DNA from: a virus
Virus record (IMG/VR): IMGVR_UViG_3300030060_003948
Span: 1 to 33,178 of that record
Direction: 5' to 3' (one strand)
DNA length: 33,178 bases
Part shown: piece after piece, positions 25,958 to 33,178 of the stretch
Layout: each line of letters starts with the position of its first letter
Numbering within the stretch: position 1 is the first letter of the stretch
Notes under the pieces: generated by a model
Databases searched by the model: none
Told to the model about the DNA's origin: nothing
What the model saw: only the letters and a program-made list of their open reading frames with translations
Position numbers and translations under genes: made by a program

Positions 25958-26962
25958 TTAAAGGATATTGTTTTGTTTGTCATTTTTTATAAGAGCACTC
26001 ATAAAATCTTGACTAGAATCAGAAGGTTCGTTTGTTTGAGCTGGTTGAACTCCCATAGGAGCAGGGACTGACTGAGCACGTTTCACTTGATTAAACGTAT
26101 TGCTAGGAGCAGATACATTAGATTGTTGTGTTGGTGCGGGTGGCATACCTTTTTTAAATTTATAGTATGCTACTAGTTCGTCCATGCTTACTGAATTTGG
26201 GTCATTCATGGTCGATATAAAATCATCTAGGTCTTCACCTAAATCATAATTATTTTGAACATATGACCTAACTTCATTCATTTTATTAGCTTCTTCAGCT
26301 CTCTGAACTCTACTTTTTTCTATATTTTCTAGGTTTTCGATTTTCTTATTGTACGTCTCTCTCATTACAGCTACTTGGTATTGAGATGCTAATTGATTGT
26401 AGGTTTGAATATCATCACGCCATTTATCAACTTCATCTAAATACTGAGCAGATGTACTAGCAGGATCTGAATATGCCTCTTCTCTAGAGAACCCAGCAGG
26501 TTGCTCAGGCCTAGCAGGTGGAGGAGGAAACTCCTCTTGCTCCTGACTTGTTGGTGCATTAGCTTCTGCTGGTGGCTTACCACCTGGCGTTATACTTTGC
26601 ACGGCCTCTGGATTACTACGGAGATAGTCAACCATTGGTTGATACTCTTTCATTTCATTTACTTGATTCTGCAATTTAGCAGCTTGCGACTGCCAATATT
26701 GATAACGCACTTGTTCGTTATTATCAGGATTTACCTCTTCATTAGAAAAATCTTGTTGAGGTGCTACATCTTTTTCAACAAGTGTTTGGGTATCCTCGTG
26801 TGTAGGAGGAGCCGTTTCTTCAGCTGAAGGTAATCCTAGCATATCGTTAAATGAGTTATCTGTTTGTTGGGTGTCCTGCATACCTTTTTCAAAATCAGGT
26901 ATATCTGTATTAACCTGTTCTTGAGGTTGGCTTTCAGGAGCCATTTCGTTATTAGCTTCCAT
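25958..26962 (-). CDS. Scaffolding protein, 334 aa
   Basis: This Gln/Glu/Pro/Asn-rich, hydrophilic protein lies between portal and major capsid genes, the standard location of a scaffold. Residues ~85-112 and ~185-235 are predicted coiled coil (QYWQSQAAKLQNQVNEMKE and YNKKIENLENIEKSRVQRAE). Between them is a Pro-rich linker (EEFPPPPARPEQPAGF). Residues ~265-290 (SMDELVAYYKFKKGMPPAP) may be the capsid-contact part, and the C-terminus ends DFMSALIKNDKQNNIL. AGAGAGGA lies 10 bases before the ATG. No protease motif was seen. Confidence 0.85.
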   Translation of the reverse strand: MEANNEMAPESQPQEQVNTDIPDFEKGMQDTQQTDNSFNDMLGLPSAEETAPPTHEDTQTLVEKDVAPQQDFSNEEVNPDNNEQVRYQYWQSQAAKLQNQVNEMKEYQPMVDYLRSNPEAVQSITPGGKPPAEANAPTSQEQEEFPPPPARPEQPAGFSREEAYSDPASTSAQYLDEVDKWRDDIQTYNQLASQYQVAVMRETYNKKIENLENIEKSRVQRAEEANKMNEVRSYVQNNYDLGEDLDDFISTMNDPNSVSMDELVAYYKFKKGMPPAPTQQSNVSAPSNTFNQVKRAQSVPAPMGVQPAQTNEPSDSSQDFMSALIKNDKQNNIL

Positions 26963-26964
26963 TG

Positions 26965-29352
26965 CTATTTTTTCCTCTCTTTAGGCTGCTTCTTACCGCT
27001 AGAAGGTGAGCCAGTGTTGTTGTCTTTGGCGGCGTCTTGAAGTTCTTTTCCAATCATTGAAAGATTATCTTCGAGTCGTTTTTCAAATAGCGTACCAGCT
27101 AATTTAGCCTTATTAGATGTAGAATCTAATTCGCCTTTGAACTTCTCTACTTCTACCTTTTGCTTCAGGTGAACATTCTCTCTAGTCATAGTTTGCATAT
27201 CACCTTGTAGGTCTTTGATTTGCTCTTTTGCTCCTTCGAGTTGTGCTGTAAGCTGTTCGATAGTATCTGTTCTTTGGAGAACTCCTTCCATGTCGAAAAC
27301 TTCTGTTTTCTTTAGGACTTCTGTTCTGTCGACAATACCTTTTGAGTATGCATCCATATAAAATTCGAGTTCCGCATATCTATTAGACGGAAGTGTCGAG
27401 CCTGATACATAGACAACGTCATACTGACCAACTGTAATATCGTTAGCCACTTGTATCTCATCTGTTTTGTCGTCATACAATTTTTTATTAATAGCATATT
27501 CGCTAAGCGAATTGTTTGGTTGAACAATTCTAAATACTTTTTCTTCTTGATATAATTCTTGCATCATTTGTATAGCTATTTTAGCTACTCTAGTTAATGC
27601 TCCCTCTACATCTGCTAATTTAGACTTAATTTTTCTTTGTCCAAACTCGTCTAAAGATATAGTTGCTTTATAAGTTTGTGGGGCAGCTTGAGAATTGCCC
27701 ATCATCATTTCGTAGAGTCCTAACTGGTGGTCGATGTCGTTTTTAGCAGTCTGTTCGTTATTATAGAGCTCATTAGGTAGTGGTGATGGACTAGCTACAA
27801 CTGGCTGCCCCATATCAAAGTCTACCTCTATTCCTACTCCAGGTTGCGCCCACTTTTGTTCAAACTCTTGCATATCTACTGATCCTGAAGGTATTAAAAC
27901 TTTCATATTTGTAGATGTTATTGCATGAGATATAATTAGTGAGCGTGTTTTATTAATGTAATCCTGAAGTCCTTTAACCATACGCACATCTGAAACGGGG
28001 AAAGGTGTTCTTGTGTGTAAGTTAACAATAGGAACTATTGGGTAGCTACTAGTTGGCAGCACCCTTGAATAGATATATTTATTTCCTATAACGACGCATT
28101 GTTTTACTTTTCTGACAGAAATAGGTACAACTTCAATAAGTCCTTCACCTACTAAGTCAGCTTTATTTTTCATTTCAACACCTGGTAACTCAGTTACTAA
28201 ACCAGCTTCTTGCATTGCATTTATTTTTGCATCTTCAATAGCTTTATCCATTTTATCCATATGTTCAGACAATTCAAATTCCATTCTATCTGGAAGCATA
28301 TTGCCTAATTGGACTTGTTCAGCTAACCTTTGTTCCATTTCTTGATATTCAATTTGCAATTCTTCTTCTATTTTGTGTATATCTTCTTCAATAAGTTTTT
28401 GATTTTTATCTAAGACTTGAAGTTTCATTTTATCTATAGAATCTTGAGCTTTTTGAATGTCTTGCCCTTCATAAATCTTGCCTTCATGTACTCCTACAGG
28501 TGTTTGTAAATAATCTTCAAAAGTTTGTTCATCAAACCTAAACTCTTTTCCAGTAAATTGTTCAAAAACCCTAAACATATTTTCATTAACTTTGTAATAC
28601 CTTTCAAAGCCTCTGATATATTCATCATCTCCATCCTCCACTGTATCTATTTCACCAGGAAATGTTATACCTGTATCATCTACACCTCCTGTAATAATCT
28701 GGTCACTATCGTAAAAGCCTGTAGCAGCACTTATAGCCTTTTCGTATTGAGGATATAATGCCTTAGCTTGCTCTTTTGTAAAGTTCCTAGATATAATTAT
28801 ATTTTCTGCATCATCAAAGAAAGGATCTCTAGAATTGGGGTCAACATATACGTCAAGAGGGTCTATGTCTTTAATCATAACCTCACCTTTACCAGCATCT
28901 GCTTGTGGATTTTGATATACCATAACATATCCTAACCCAGTAACATAATAATCATCGATAGCTTGTCTAATGACAGTTCTACCATCAGATATATCGTGCA
29001 TATAAGAAAGTAAGTGATTTAAGACATTAGCGACTTTTGTATCGCTGTCTTCTCTTGGTGATACTTTGAAAGAGGGTCTATTTGCTGTTAATAATGCTTT
29101 TGCTGTTTCTACTGCTGGGTGTATTCTATTTACTACAATAGGGGCTTGACCACGAGATTTAAGAGTTTCCTCTTGTTCTTTAGTCCATTGTCTACCTAAT
29201 CTATATTCCTGGTCTTCTCTAGCCTGAACTTCCCAATGCTCTCTTTTTCTTTTATATAAATCGAATAAGCGCTTGGTTTCTTCGGCTATCTTCTTGCCAG
29301 ACTTTCCGTCGTAAGCCATATATATGTTAAAACCCCCGTTTTGTATACCCAT
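26965..29352 (-). CDS. Portal protein, P22-like
   Basis: This 795-aa protein has the P22-portal opening (REHWEVQAREDQEYRLGRQW, then RGQAPIVVNRIHPAVE at ~67-82, and NRPSFKVSPREDSD at ~91-104), the clip/wing segment IDPLDVYVDPNSRDPFFDDA (163-182) and the stem segment NDIDHQLGLYEMMMGNS. Residues ~297-386 are an unusually long charged helical insertion with coiled-coil character. The last ~110 residues form a long barrel-like helix and a Lys-rich tail. P22 portal is 725 aa, so this one is longer because of the insertion. The start at 29352 has no clear ribosome site. The ATG at 29319 (MAYDGKSG) has GGGGGT 12 bases upstream and may be the true start. It follows the terminase by 21 bases. Confidence 0.9.
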   Translation of the reverse strand: MGIQNGGFNIYMAYDGKSGKKIAEETKRLFDLYKRKREHWEVQAREDQEYRLGRQWTKEQEETLKSRGQAPIVVNRIHPAVETAKALLTANRPSFKVSPREDSDTKVANVLNHLLSYMHDISDGRTVIRQAIDDYYVTGLGYVMVYQNPQADAGKGEVMIKDIDPLDVYVDPNSRDPFFDDAENIIISRNFTKEQAKALYPQYEKAISAATGFYDSDQIITGGVDDTGITFPGEIDTVEDGDDEYIRGFERYYKVNENMFRVFEQFTGKEFRFDEQTFEDYLQTPVGVHEGKIYEGQDIQKAQDSIDKMKLQVLDKNQKLIEEDIHKIEEELQIEYQEMEQRLAEQVQLGNMLPDRMEFELSEHMDKMDKAIEDAKINAMQEAGLVTELPGVEMKNKADLVGEGLIEVVPISVRKVKQCVVIGNKYIYSRVLPTSSYPIVPIVNLHTRTPFPVSDVRMVKGLQDYINKTRSLIISHAITSTNMKVLIPSGSVDMQEFEQKWAQPGVGIEVDFDMGQPVVASPSPLPNELYNNEQTAKNDIDHQLGLYEMMMGNSQAAPQTYKATISLDEFGQRKIKSKLADVEGALTRVAKIAIQMMQELYQEEKVFRIVQPNNSLSEYAINKKLYDDKTDEIQVANDITVGQYDVVYVSGSTLPSNRYAELEFYMDAYSKGIVDRTEVLKKTEVFDMEGVLQRTDTIEQLTAQLEGAKEQIKDLQGDMQTMTRENVHLKQKVEVEKFKGELDSTSNKAKLAGTLFEKRLEDNLSMIGKELQDAAKDNNTGSPSSGKKQPKERKK

Positions 29353-29373
29353 GTAGGCATTGTAATATAAGTA

Positions 29374-30867
29374 CTATAAAGTCATCCAATCAAGTACTTT
29401 CTTTAATTTATTTGGTTCAGCATCCTCATCAAATGATTTTAACCTTGATGGTCTAGCACCTTCTAGTGATGTCCATAATGCATCCATAACATCGTCATGC
29501 TTACCTTTCGGGTAAGATAAAAATTCTGCTTGAGCCTCTGTATCTTGACTTCTAAAGTAAAACTCTCCTTTAGCAAACATAGGGACTAATGATAATAGTC
29601 TTTCAGATTTACGTGTTCTAGGCTTTACACCTTTTTCTAACCCTGGTATATATAGATTCTCTTCTAACATGCGTTTTTTAACTGCCGCTCTTAATGCTTC
29701 TTGATATGCAACAGTCTCTATCTTCATTTTGCGATGTCTATACTTTTTAAATCTTTCTATAATAATGTCAGGCTGCTCTGCTGGAGATACATGCTTTCTA
29801 TATAAGTCTATTAAATATTTATTTCCATCAAAATCAATGCCAATAGTTATAAGAACAAAAAAGTCTGCTCTTGCTGAAAGAGATGATGCTGGATCAACCC
29901 CTCCATATACTTCTACAGGTATAACTTCTTCTTTATCACCCTTTTGTTTAACTAAACATGGCTGACCCTCTCTTCGCTCAAAGTCATATTGATGTAGTTT
30001 AATCCACTCTGGCTTAAAAGGTGCTTCATCGGGAGATTGTGCTATATTCATGTACTCTTGGTAGAATCCATTTATATTACCTACAGATGCATATTCTTCC
30101 TTTATTTGAGATATACGCTCATTAGGAAATCTTTCGGGCCATATTGGAGAACCATCTTCATTTATTATAGAAAACCATAAAGTGTTCCATGCTGAGGAAT
30201 CTTTTGCCCAGTATAAGAAACAATCTTCAGAGATAACAGTACCTATCATAACAATACGGCCCTCATCAGATAGTGACGGTATAACTGCCTCTGTCATCCA
30301 TTTTCTATTTTTAGCTCTAGCCTCTTGTGTAAATGCGTTTAATTCTGACTCAAAGTCATCTACAATAATTAATGTAGGACGTGTATCTCCTTCAATAAAA
30401 CCCCTAACTCTTTGTCCTGTACCTACTGCTACTATACGAACACCATTAGCTGTAACTACATCTGTAGCTGTCCATCTTTTAGCTGTATTAGGCCCCATAT
30501 CTCCAAACAATGTCTTAAATTTATCACTATGAGTTAAGTGGTACTTAATACGAGATAAAAAGTTGATAGACTGCGCCTGTGATTCAGAGATGATTACGAT
30601 GAACTCCTCGTCATCTTCGTGTTTAAAAGCGATTCTGTGTAGTGGAAGGAGTAGGGAGGTTACTGTGGACTTAGCTGTACCACGAGGCGCCGCTATTAAA
30701 ACTCTTTTTTTACTTCTATCTCTTAAGTTAGAATATATTTCATGATGAAAAGGTGGAGTAGCTTTTCTAAGAGCAGTAGGAAAACAAGTACGACCAAAAA
30801 GTGCAATGTTTTTAAATAACTTTTTAAGAGCTTGTTTCTTAGCATATGCTGCTTCAAAATCATTCAT
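29374..30867 (-). CDS. terL: Terminase large subunit
   Basis: This 497-aa protein has both terminase domains. ATPase: Walker A APRGTAKST (60-68, K66), Walker B LIIVDD followed by F-E (166-173, catalytic E173) and the coupling motif MIGT (207-210). Nuclease: D325 in GGVDPASS, KIETVAYQE (~382-390) and the HDDVMDAL acidic cluster (457-464). All key residues are intact. It powers DNA packaging through the portal. The start ATG at 30867 overlaps the end of a 56-aa gene by 8 bases. It is followed by the portal gene, as in most tailed phages. The packaging type (headful or cos) cannot be told from this sequence. Confidence 0.96.
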   Translation of the reverse strand: MNDFEAAYAKKQALKKLFKNIALFGRTCFPTALRKATPPFHHEIYSNLRDRSKKRVLIAAPRGTAKSTVTSLLLPLHRIAFKHEDDEEFIVIISESQAQSINFLSRIKYHLTHSDKFKTLFGDMGPNTAKRWTATDVVTANGVRIVAVGTGQRVRGFIEGDTRPTLIIVDDFESELNAFTQEARAKNRKWMTEAVIPSLSDEGRIVMIGTVISEDCFLYWAKDSSAWNTLWFSIINEDGSPIWPERFPNERISQIKEEYASVGNINGFYQEYMNIAQSPDEAPFKPEWIKLHQYDFERREGQPCLVKQKGDKEEVIPVEVYGGVDPASSLSARADFFVLITIGIDFDGNKYLIDLYRKHVSPAEQPDIIIERFKKYRHRKMKIETVAYQEALRAAVKKRMLEENLYIPGLEKGVKPRTRKSERLLSLVPMFAKGEFYFRSQDTEAQAEFLSYPKGKHDDVMDALWTSLEGARPSRLKSFDEDAEPNKLKKVLDWMTL

Positions 30868-31030
30868 CTTCTTTTATATCACATTCACAATCTTTACACT
30901 TAACAAATTTTCTAGGTGGATGTGAGTCCTTATCTAGCTCCATTACTTTAGCCATTATTTTATTTACAAGAAAATCTAGCCTAATTAATTCAGTTGCAAC
31001 CTGTCTCATTGTTGGTTTTTTAGGTTTCAT
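30860..31030 (-). CDS. Small protein wedged between terminase genes, 56 aa
   Basis: The frame reads MKPKKPTMRQVATELIRLDF, continues as one helix, and ends with a CKDCEC cluster and an acidic tail. It overlaps the end of the small terminase gene by 11 bases and the start of the large one by 8 bases, so it is fully embedded in the packaging operon. No Shine-Dalgarno is visible, suggesting coupled translation. The C-x2-C-x-C group may bind a metal, perhaps across subunits, as there are too few Cys for a complete finger in one chain. No family is recognised. A packaging accessory role is inferred from position. Confidence 0.75.
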   Translation of the reverse strand: MKPKKPTMRQVATELIRLDFLVNKIMAKVMELDKDSHPPRKFVKCKDCECDIKEDE

Positions 31031-31793
31031 CTGTAGATGTCTTTGCTTCTATCTTAGTCTGTGTACCTTTAAGATGCTGTTCTTCTTCATTTATTTCATC
31101 TAATAGCTTTCTTGTAGCAGTAGCTTCTAATTGAGTAGTAGTTTTAGTTACTGTCTTGTCTTTCATACCTAACATATCCTGTATATTCTCTACAACTCTA
31201 AGAAAGTTTGTTATATCTTTCTTTTCTTTAGCCATTTCTAAAGCTTGGTCTAGTAAGTCAATTGTTTTTGATCTATTATGACCTTTTTCTGCTAATACTT
31301 CTTTTAATTCGTCTTTTACCATAGACTTAAACTCCTGTGTTCTCATCCATCTTTTTACTGTCCTCCTCTTTGAAGTGCTAGGATTACTAATAACAGTATC
31401 AATGGCCAAGTCCATATTAAAACATACACTATAGACCATTGCGAGGTTTTTCCACTCCTGGGTACCTTTACGTACTTCGAGCTGAGGCTTGCCAGACATT
31501 GTGTGATTAGATAATCTGCCGTCTGCTTTAAGATTTTGATTAGGATACTTAGGAGAATGAAAGGCGTACCCAAAAGGCATACGAATATAATAACTATCAA
31601 CTCCATTATCCCCAGTATAACACTTCTTCTGGATAACCTTTCCAACATAGTTATCATCAGTGAGCGCATATTCCCCTTCTTCTGCTTCTTTCCAATATAC
31701 ATACCCAATTTCTTTCTTGTCAGCCTCTTCTTTATTATAAATTTTATAGGTAGTTTTACCTATATCTTTATGTTTAATGCTTATTTCGTACAT
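31020..31793 (-). CDS. terS: Terminase small subunit-like protein
   Basis: This 257-aa protein sits just before terL with only the 56-aa gene between. Residues ~112-165 are helical with a helix-turn-helix-like pattern (EWKNLAMVYSVCFNMDLAID, then STSKRRTVKRWMRTQEF), followed by a helix-rich oligomerisation segment (~175-210: LLDQALEMAKEKKDITNFLR) and a polar, charged tail. This DNA-binding-then-oligomer layout is typical of small terminases. The N-terminal ~105 residues are beta-like (YVYWKEAEEGEYALT, YYIRMPFGYAFHS) and unusual for the family. The ATG is 1 base after the AT-hook gene stop. The call rests on position and helix pattern. Confidence 0.78.
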   Translation of the reverse strand: MYEISIKHKDIGKTTYKIYNKEEADKKEIGYVYWKEAEEGEYALTDDNYVGKVIQKKCYTGDNGVDSYYIRMPFGYAFHSPKYPNQNLKADGRLSNHTMSGKPQLEVRKGTQEWKNLAMVYSVCFNMDLAIDTVISNPSTSKRRTVKRWMRTQEFKSMVKDELKEVLAEKGHNRSKTIDLLDQALEMAKEKKDITNFLRVVENIQDMLGMKDKTVTKTTTQLEATATRKLLDEINEEEQHLKGTQTKIEAKTSTDET

Positions 31794-31794
31794 C

Positions 31795-31884
31795 TTAGTA
31801 CTTTTTCTTAGATTTAGCCTTCTTTTTTTTCTTTTTTGGTGGTCTACCTACCTTTTTACCATATGTACCTTTACCTTTAGGCAT
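31795..31884 (-). CDS. AT-hook-like microprotein, 29 aa
   Basis: The complete frame begins MPKGKGTYGKKVGRPPKKKK and finishes with a Lys-rich tail and Tyr. Of 29 residues, 14 are Lys, one is Arg, and none is acidic. The core V-G-R-P-P-K-K (residues 12-18) matches an AT-hook, the Gly-Arg-Pro loop that sits in the minor groove of AT-rich DNA. A very strong AAGGAGG site (31891-31897) lies 6 bases before the ATG, inside the end of the endolysin gene. The gene stops 1 base before the small-terminase start. Such a short peptide could condense or mark the AT-rich phage DNA; this is inference. Confidence 0.8.
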   Translation of the reverse strand: MPKGKGTYGKKVGRPPKKKKKKAKSKKKY

Positions 31885-31885
31885 A

Positions 31886-32281
31886 TTAGTCCTCCTTTAT
31901 TTCAAAATGTGGGAAATCATCAAATCTATTGTCATGAACATACCAGTCTTGGTCCCAATCACCGCCCCATCTAAGGTTTATCGCCATAGACTTAGCGATG
32001 CCAATAACAAAACCAGCGAACAAATGAAAACGTTCTCTGTCATCCCAATCAATAGGATAAGGGACCACATCAACAGCCCTACTTGGATTAGAGTTATGAC
32101 GACCATTGGGGTATTTAACCTTAGTTTTACCTTCTTCAAATAATTTATTTTGTCTTTCAGCACTTCTATGCCCCTCTATTACACTGCAATCTACGTGTTT
32201 TATTACTTCGTTAAGCACCTTTTGTATTCTTTCATCACAGGTAGCTAAATTCTTTTTACTTCTACTTCCAAATTTTGGCAT
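31886..32281 (-). CDS. Endolysin, L-alanyl-D-glutamate peptidase (M15/VanY family)
   Basis: This 131-aa, single-domain protein matches T5-type M15 endolysins. The family blocks are EGHRSAERQNKLFEEGKTKV (36-55), H62-NSNPSRAV-D71 (zinc ligands), VVPYPIDW (72-79) and D122-F-P-H125-FE (catalytic Asp and third zinc ligand). All predicted catalytic and metal residues are present. It cleaves the L-Ala/D-Glu bond in peptidoglycan stem peptides, and its lack of a signal peptide means it needs a holin to reach the wall. The start is TAATG-coupled to the upstream 268-aa gene, with AAGGAA before it. Holin-like genes are ~13-15 kb away, so lysis functions are split across the operon. Confidence 0.92.
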   Translation of the reverse strand: MPKFGSRSKKNLATCDERIQKVLNEVIKHVDCSVIEGHRSAERQNKLFEEGKTKVKYPNGRHNSNPSRAVDVVPYPIDWDDRERFHLFAGFVIGIAKSMAINLRWGGDWDQDWYVHDNRFDDFPHFEIKED

Positions 32282-33087
32282 TAAAATATTCCTTTTACTT
32301 TATCTAAGGCTCTTGCTAAGAATGTTTGAGTTTTATTGCTAGATTTAGGCCTATTTAACTCATGATTAATATCAGATCGTCTTGTTAAATAGTCTTCGCT
32401 ACTACCAACATATATATCTGAGCCTTCATACACTCCTGTATCTTCGTTAAATGTCCATGTTTGATTCTCATTAGCAGCTTTGCCTTCAGGTGTATCTCCC
32501 ATAGCTAGTGGCATATGTGCTTCCCAAGCTTCTTGAGTAGTTTTAGCGTTGTGAACTTGTTGACCTCTTTTTTGCAGGTTATCCCATGCATTACGAACAA
32601 TCTCTTCATCCCAAATTGTCCCGTCCTGGTCTACAAAGTTACCGTCAGGGTCTGTATGAAACTGATACGAACCTAAATTAAACTCTGAATAATTCCTTAA
32701 ATCTCCAGTATCACCATATGCTGTTATAGCGTCAGTACCGCTAGTAAAATGACTATCTACAAGCTCACCATATTTATTATAAAAATTTCTCTCATTAACA
32801 CCGTCTGACATTTTTGAGTAGTCAATAACAGGGTTACCCTCATTATCTAAGACATAATTATCCATATGCCCATCTTTTTTAACTTGCCTAGGGTTTAAAC
32901 CTTCTGAGTTTAGATTCTTGTAAAATGAGTCGTATGATGCACTATTGTCTTTATTACCACTTATAGTTTCTTCTTCTAGAAACTTACTCCCCATCTTAGA
33001 GTCAATATTAGTCGTAAACTCACCTGGCTTTATCTTGTTTTTTATCTGGTCATAAGACGCAGTTACTAGATTATTTTTTTCTGCCAT
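32281..33087 (-). CDS. Hypothetical virion-type protein, 268 aa
   Basis: I do not recognise a family. The protein is polar and acidic, rich in Asn, Asp, Tyr and Gly, with repeated short turns of the D-x-D-G or N-E-G-N type (LDNEGNPVID ~78-87, DPDGNFVDQDGT ~144-155) and an amphipathic C-terminal helix (FLARALDKVKGIF). The style resembles the 458-aa internal-virion protein at 4613-5989. The ATG at 33087 has AAGG about 10 bases upstream and overlaps the end of another gene by 17 bases; its stop forms TAATG with the endolysin gene. It is possibly a virion component. No enzyme motif was seen. Confidence 0.75.
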   Translation of the reverse strand: MAEKNNLVTASYDQIKNKIKPGEFTTNIDSKMGSKFLEEETISGNKDNSASYDSFYKNLNSEGLNPRQVKKDGHMDNYVLDNEGNPVIDYSKMSDGVNERNFYNKYGELVDSHFTSGTDAITAYGDTGDLRNYSEFNLGSYQFHTDPDGNFVDQDGTIWDEEIVRNAWDNLQKRGQQVHNAKTTQEAWEAHMPLAMGDTPEGKAANENQTWTFNEDTGVYEGSDIYVGSSEDYLTRRSDINHELNRPKSSNKTQTFLARALDKVKGIF

Positions 33088-33178
33088 TTTTAGGGTACCT
33101 TCTTACGTTATTTACTGTTACTGTTGTATTCCACTTTGTCGTTACTGTATCAGTCTTTATAGGTTTATATTTACTATT
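33071..33178 (-). CDS. C-terminal end of an unknown gene, partial
   Basis: From the right edge one minus-strand frame is open and codes for 35 residues (NSKYKPIKTDTVTTKWNTTV, then NNVRRYPKNGRKK) before TAA at 33071. The other two minus frames stop quickly. The basic tail and the 17-base overlap with the following start, typical of this gapless operon, support a real gene end. Nothing can be said of its function. Confidence 0.5.
   Translation of the reverse strand, partial: NSKYKPIKTDTVTTKWNTTVTVNNVRRYPKNGRKK

Noticed and set aside
31020-31884. Frameshift fusion of the AT-hook peptide to the small terminase across the poly-A run
   Set aside because: Joining them needs a +1 shift, while the A-AAA-AAG run favours -1, which meets a stop within a few codons. 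Each gene has its own ATG.
1-33178. tRNA genes, CRISPR arrays, IS elements or attachment sites
   Set aside because: No repeat-spacer pattern, transposase frame, integrase or cloverleaf-like sequence was noticed. Short tRNAs could be missed by eye, but there is almost no non-coding space for them.

Overview
The window looks like the structural (late) half of a tailed-phage genome, most likely a podovirus-type virion. It has a terminase small/large pair, a P22-like portal, a scaffold, a major capsid protein, adaptor/connector proteins, very large tail and fibre proteins, and a set of Gly/Ala-rich internal-virion-type proteins ending in a giant gene cut by the left edge. Every supported gene is on the minus strand, so it reads right to left. 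The DNA is AT-rich (about one third G+C by eye, not counted). Several genes have strong Shine-Dalgarno sites (AAGGAGG, GGAGG), which argues against a Bacteroidota host, whose genes usually lack them. Gene style suggests an aquatic or marine phage, but the host cannot be named from sequence alone. No integrase, repressor, replication gene, tRNA, IS element or CRISPR array was seen.

Layout in transcription order. Right edge to 30.8 kb: the tail end of an unknown gene, a 268-aa unknown, an L-Ala-D-Glu peptidase endolysin, a 29-aa AT-hook-like microprotein, the terminase small subunit and a 56-aa Cys-containing protein overlapping both terminase genes. 30.9 to 24.4 kb: terminase large subunit, portal, scaffold, major capsid protein, then a strong GC hairpin. 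24.3 to 20.4 kb: a connector protein, an adaptor that seems split into two genes, and several fibre/decoration-like proteins. 20.4 to 17.3 kb: a zinc-ribbon protein, an adhesin-like protein, a holin-like protein, a 57-aa protein, a second zinc-ribbon protein, a metallophosphoesterase and a BhlA-like membrane/coiled-coil protein. 17.3 to 7.6 kb: a 1668-aa nozzle-like tail protein, a 1392-aa fibre and a 159-aa protein. 7.6 kb to the left edge: a coiled-coil microprotein, a peptidase-S74-domain protein, and three proteins leading into a giant gene of at least 1065 codons, a set that resembles an ejection-protein module.

The genes are packed with almost no gaps. Ten junctions use the TAATG stop/start overlap and two use ATGA, so translation is probably strongly coupled. 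Only two gaps stand out: 60 bases after the capsid gene (hairpin) and 81 bases before the S74 gene (candidate promoter). No gene-free stretch exceeds 300 bases. Seven genes here are shorter than about 60 codons (including the one cut at the right edge) and are easily missed, and the giant left-edge gene has no stop in the window.
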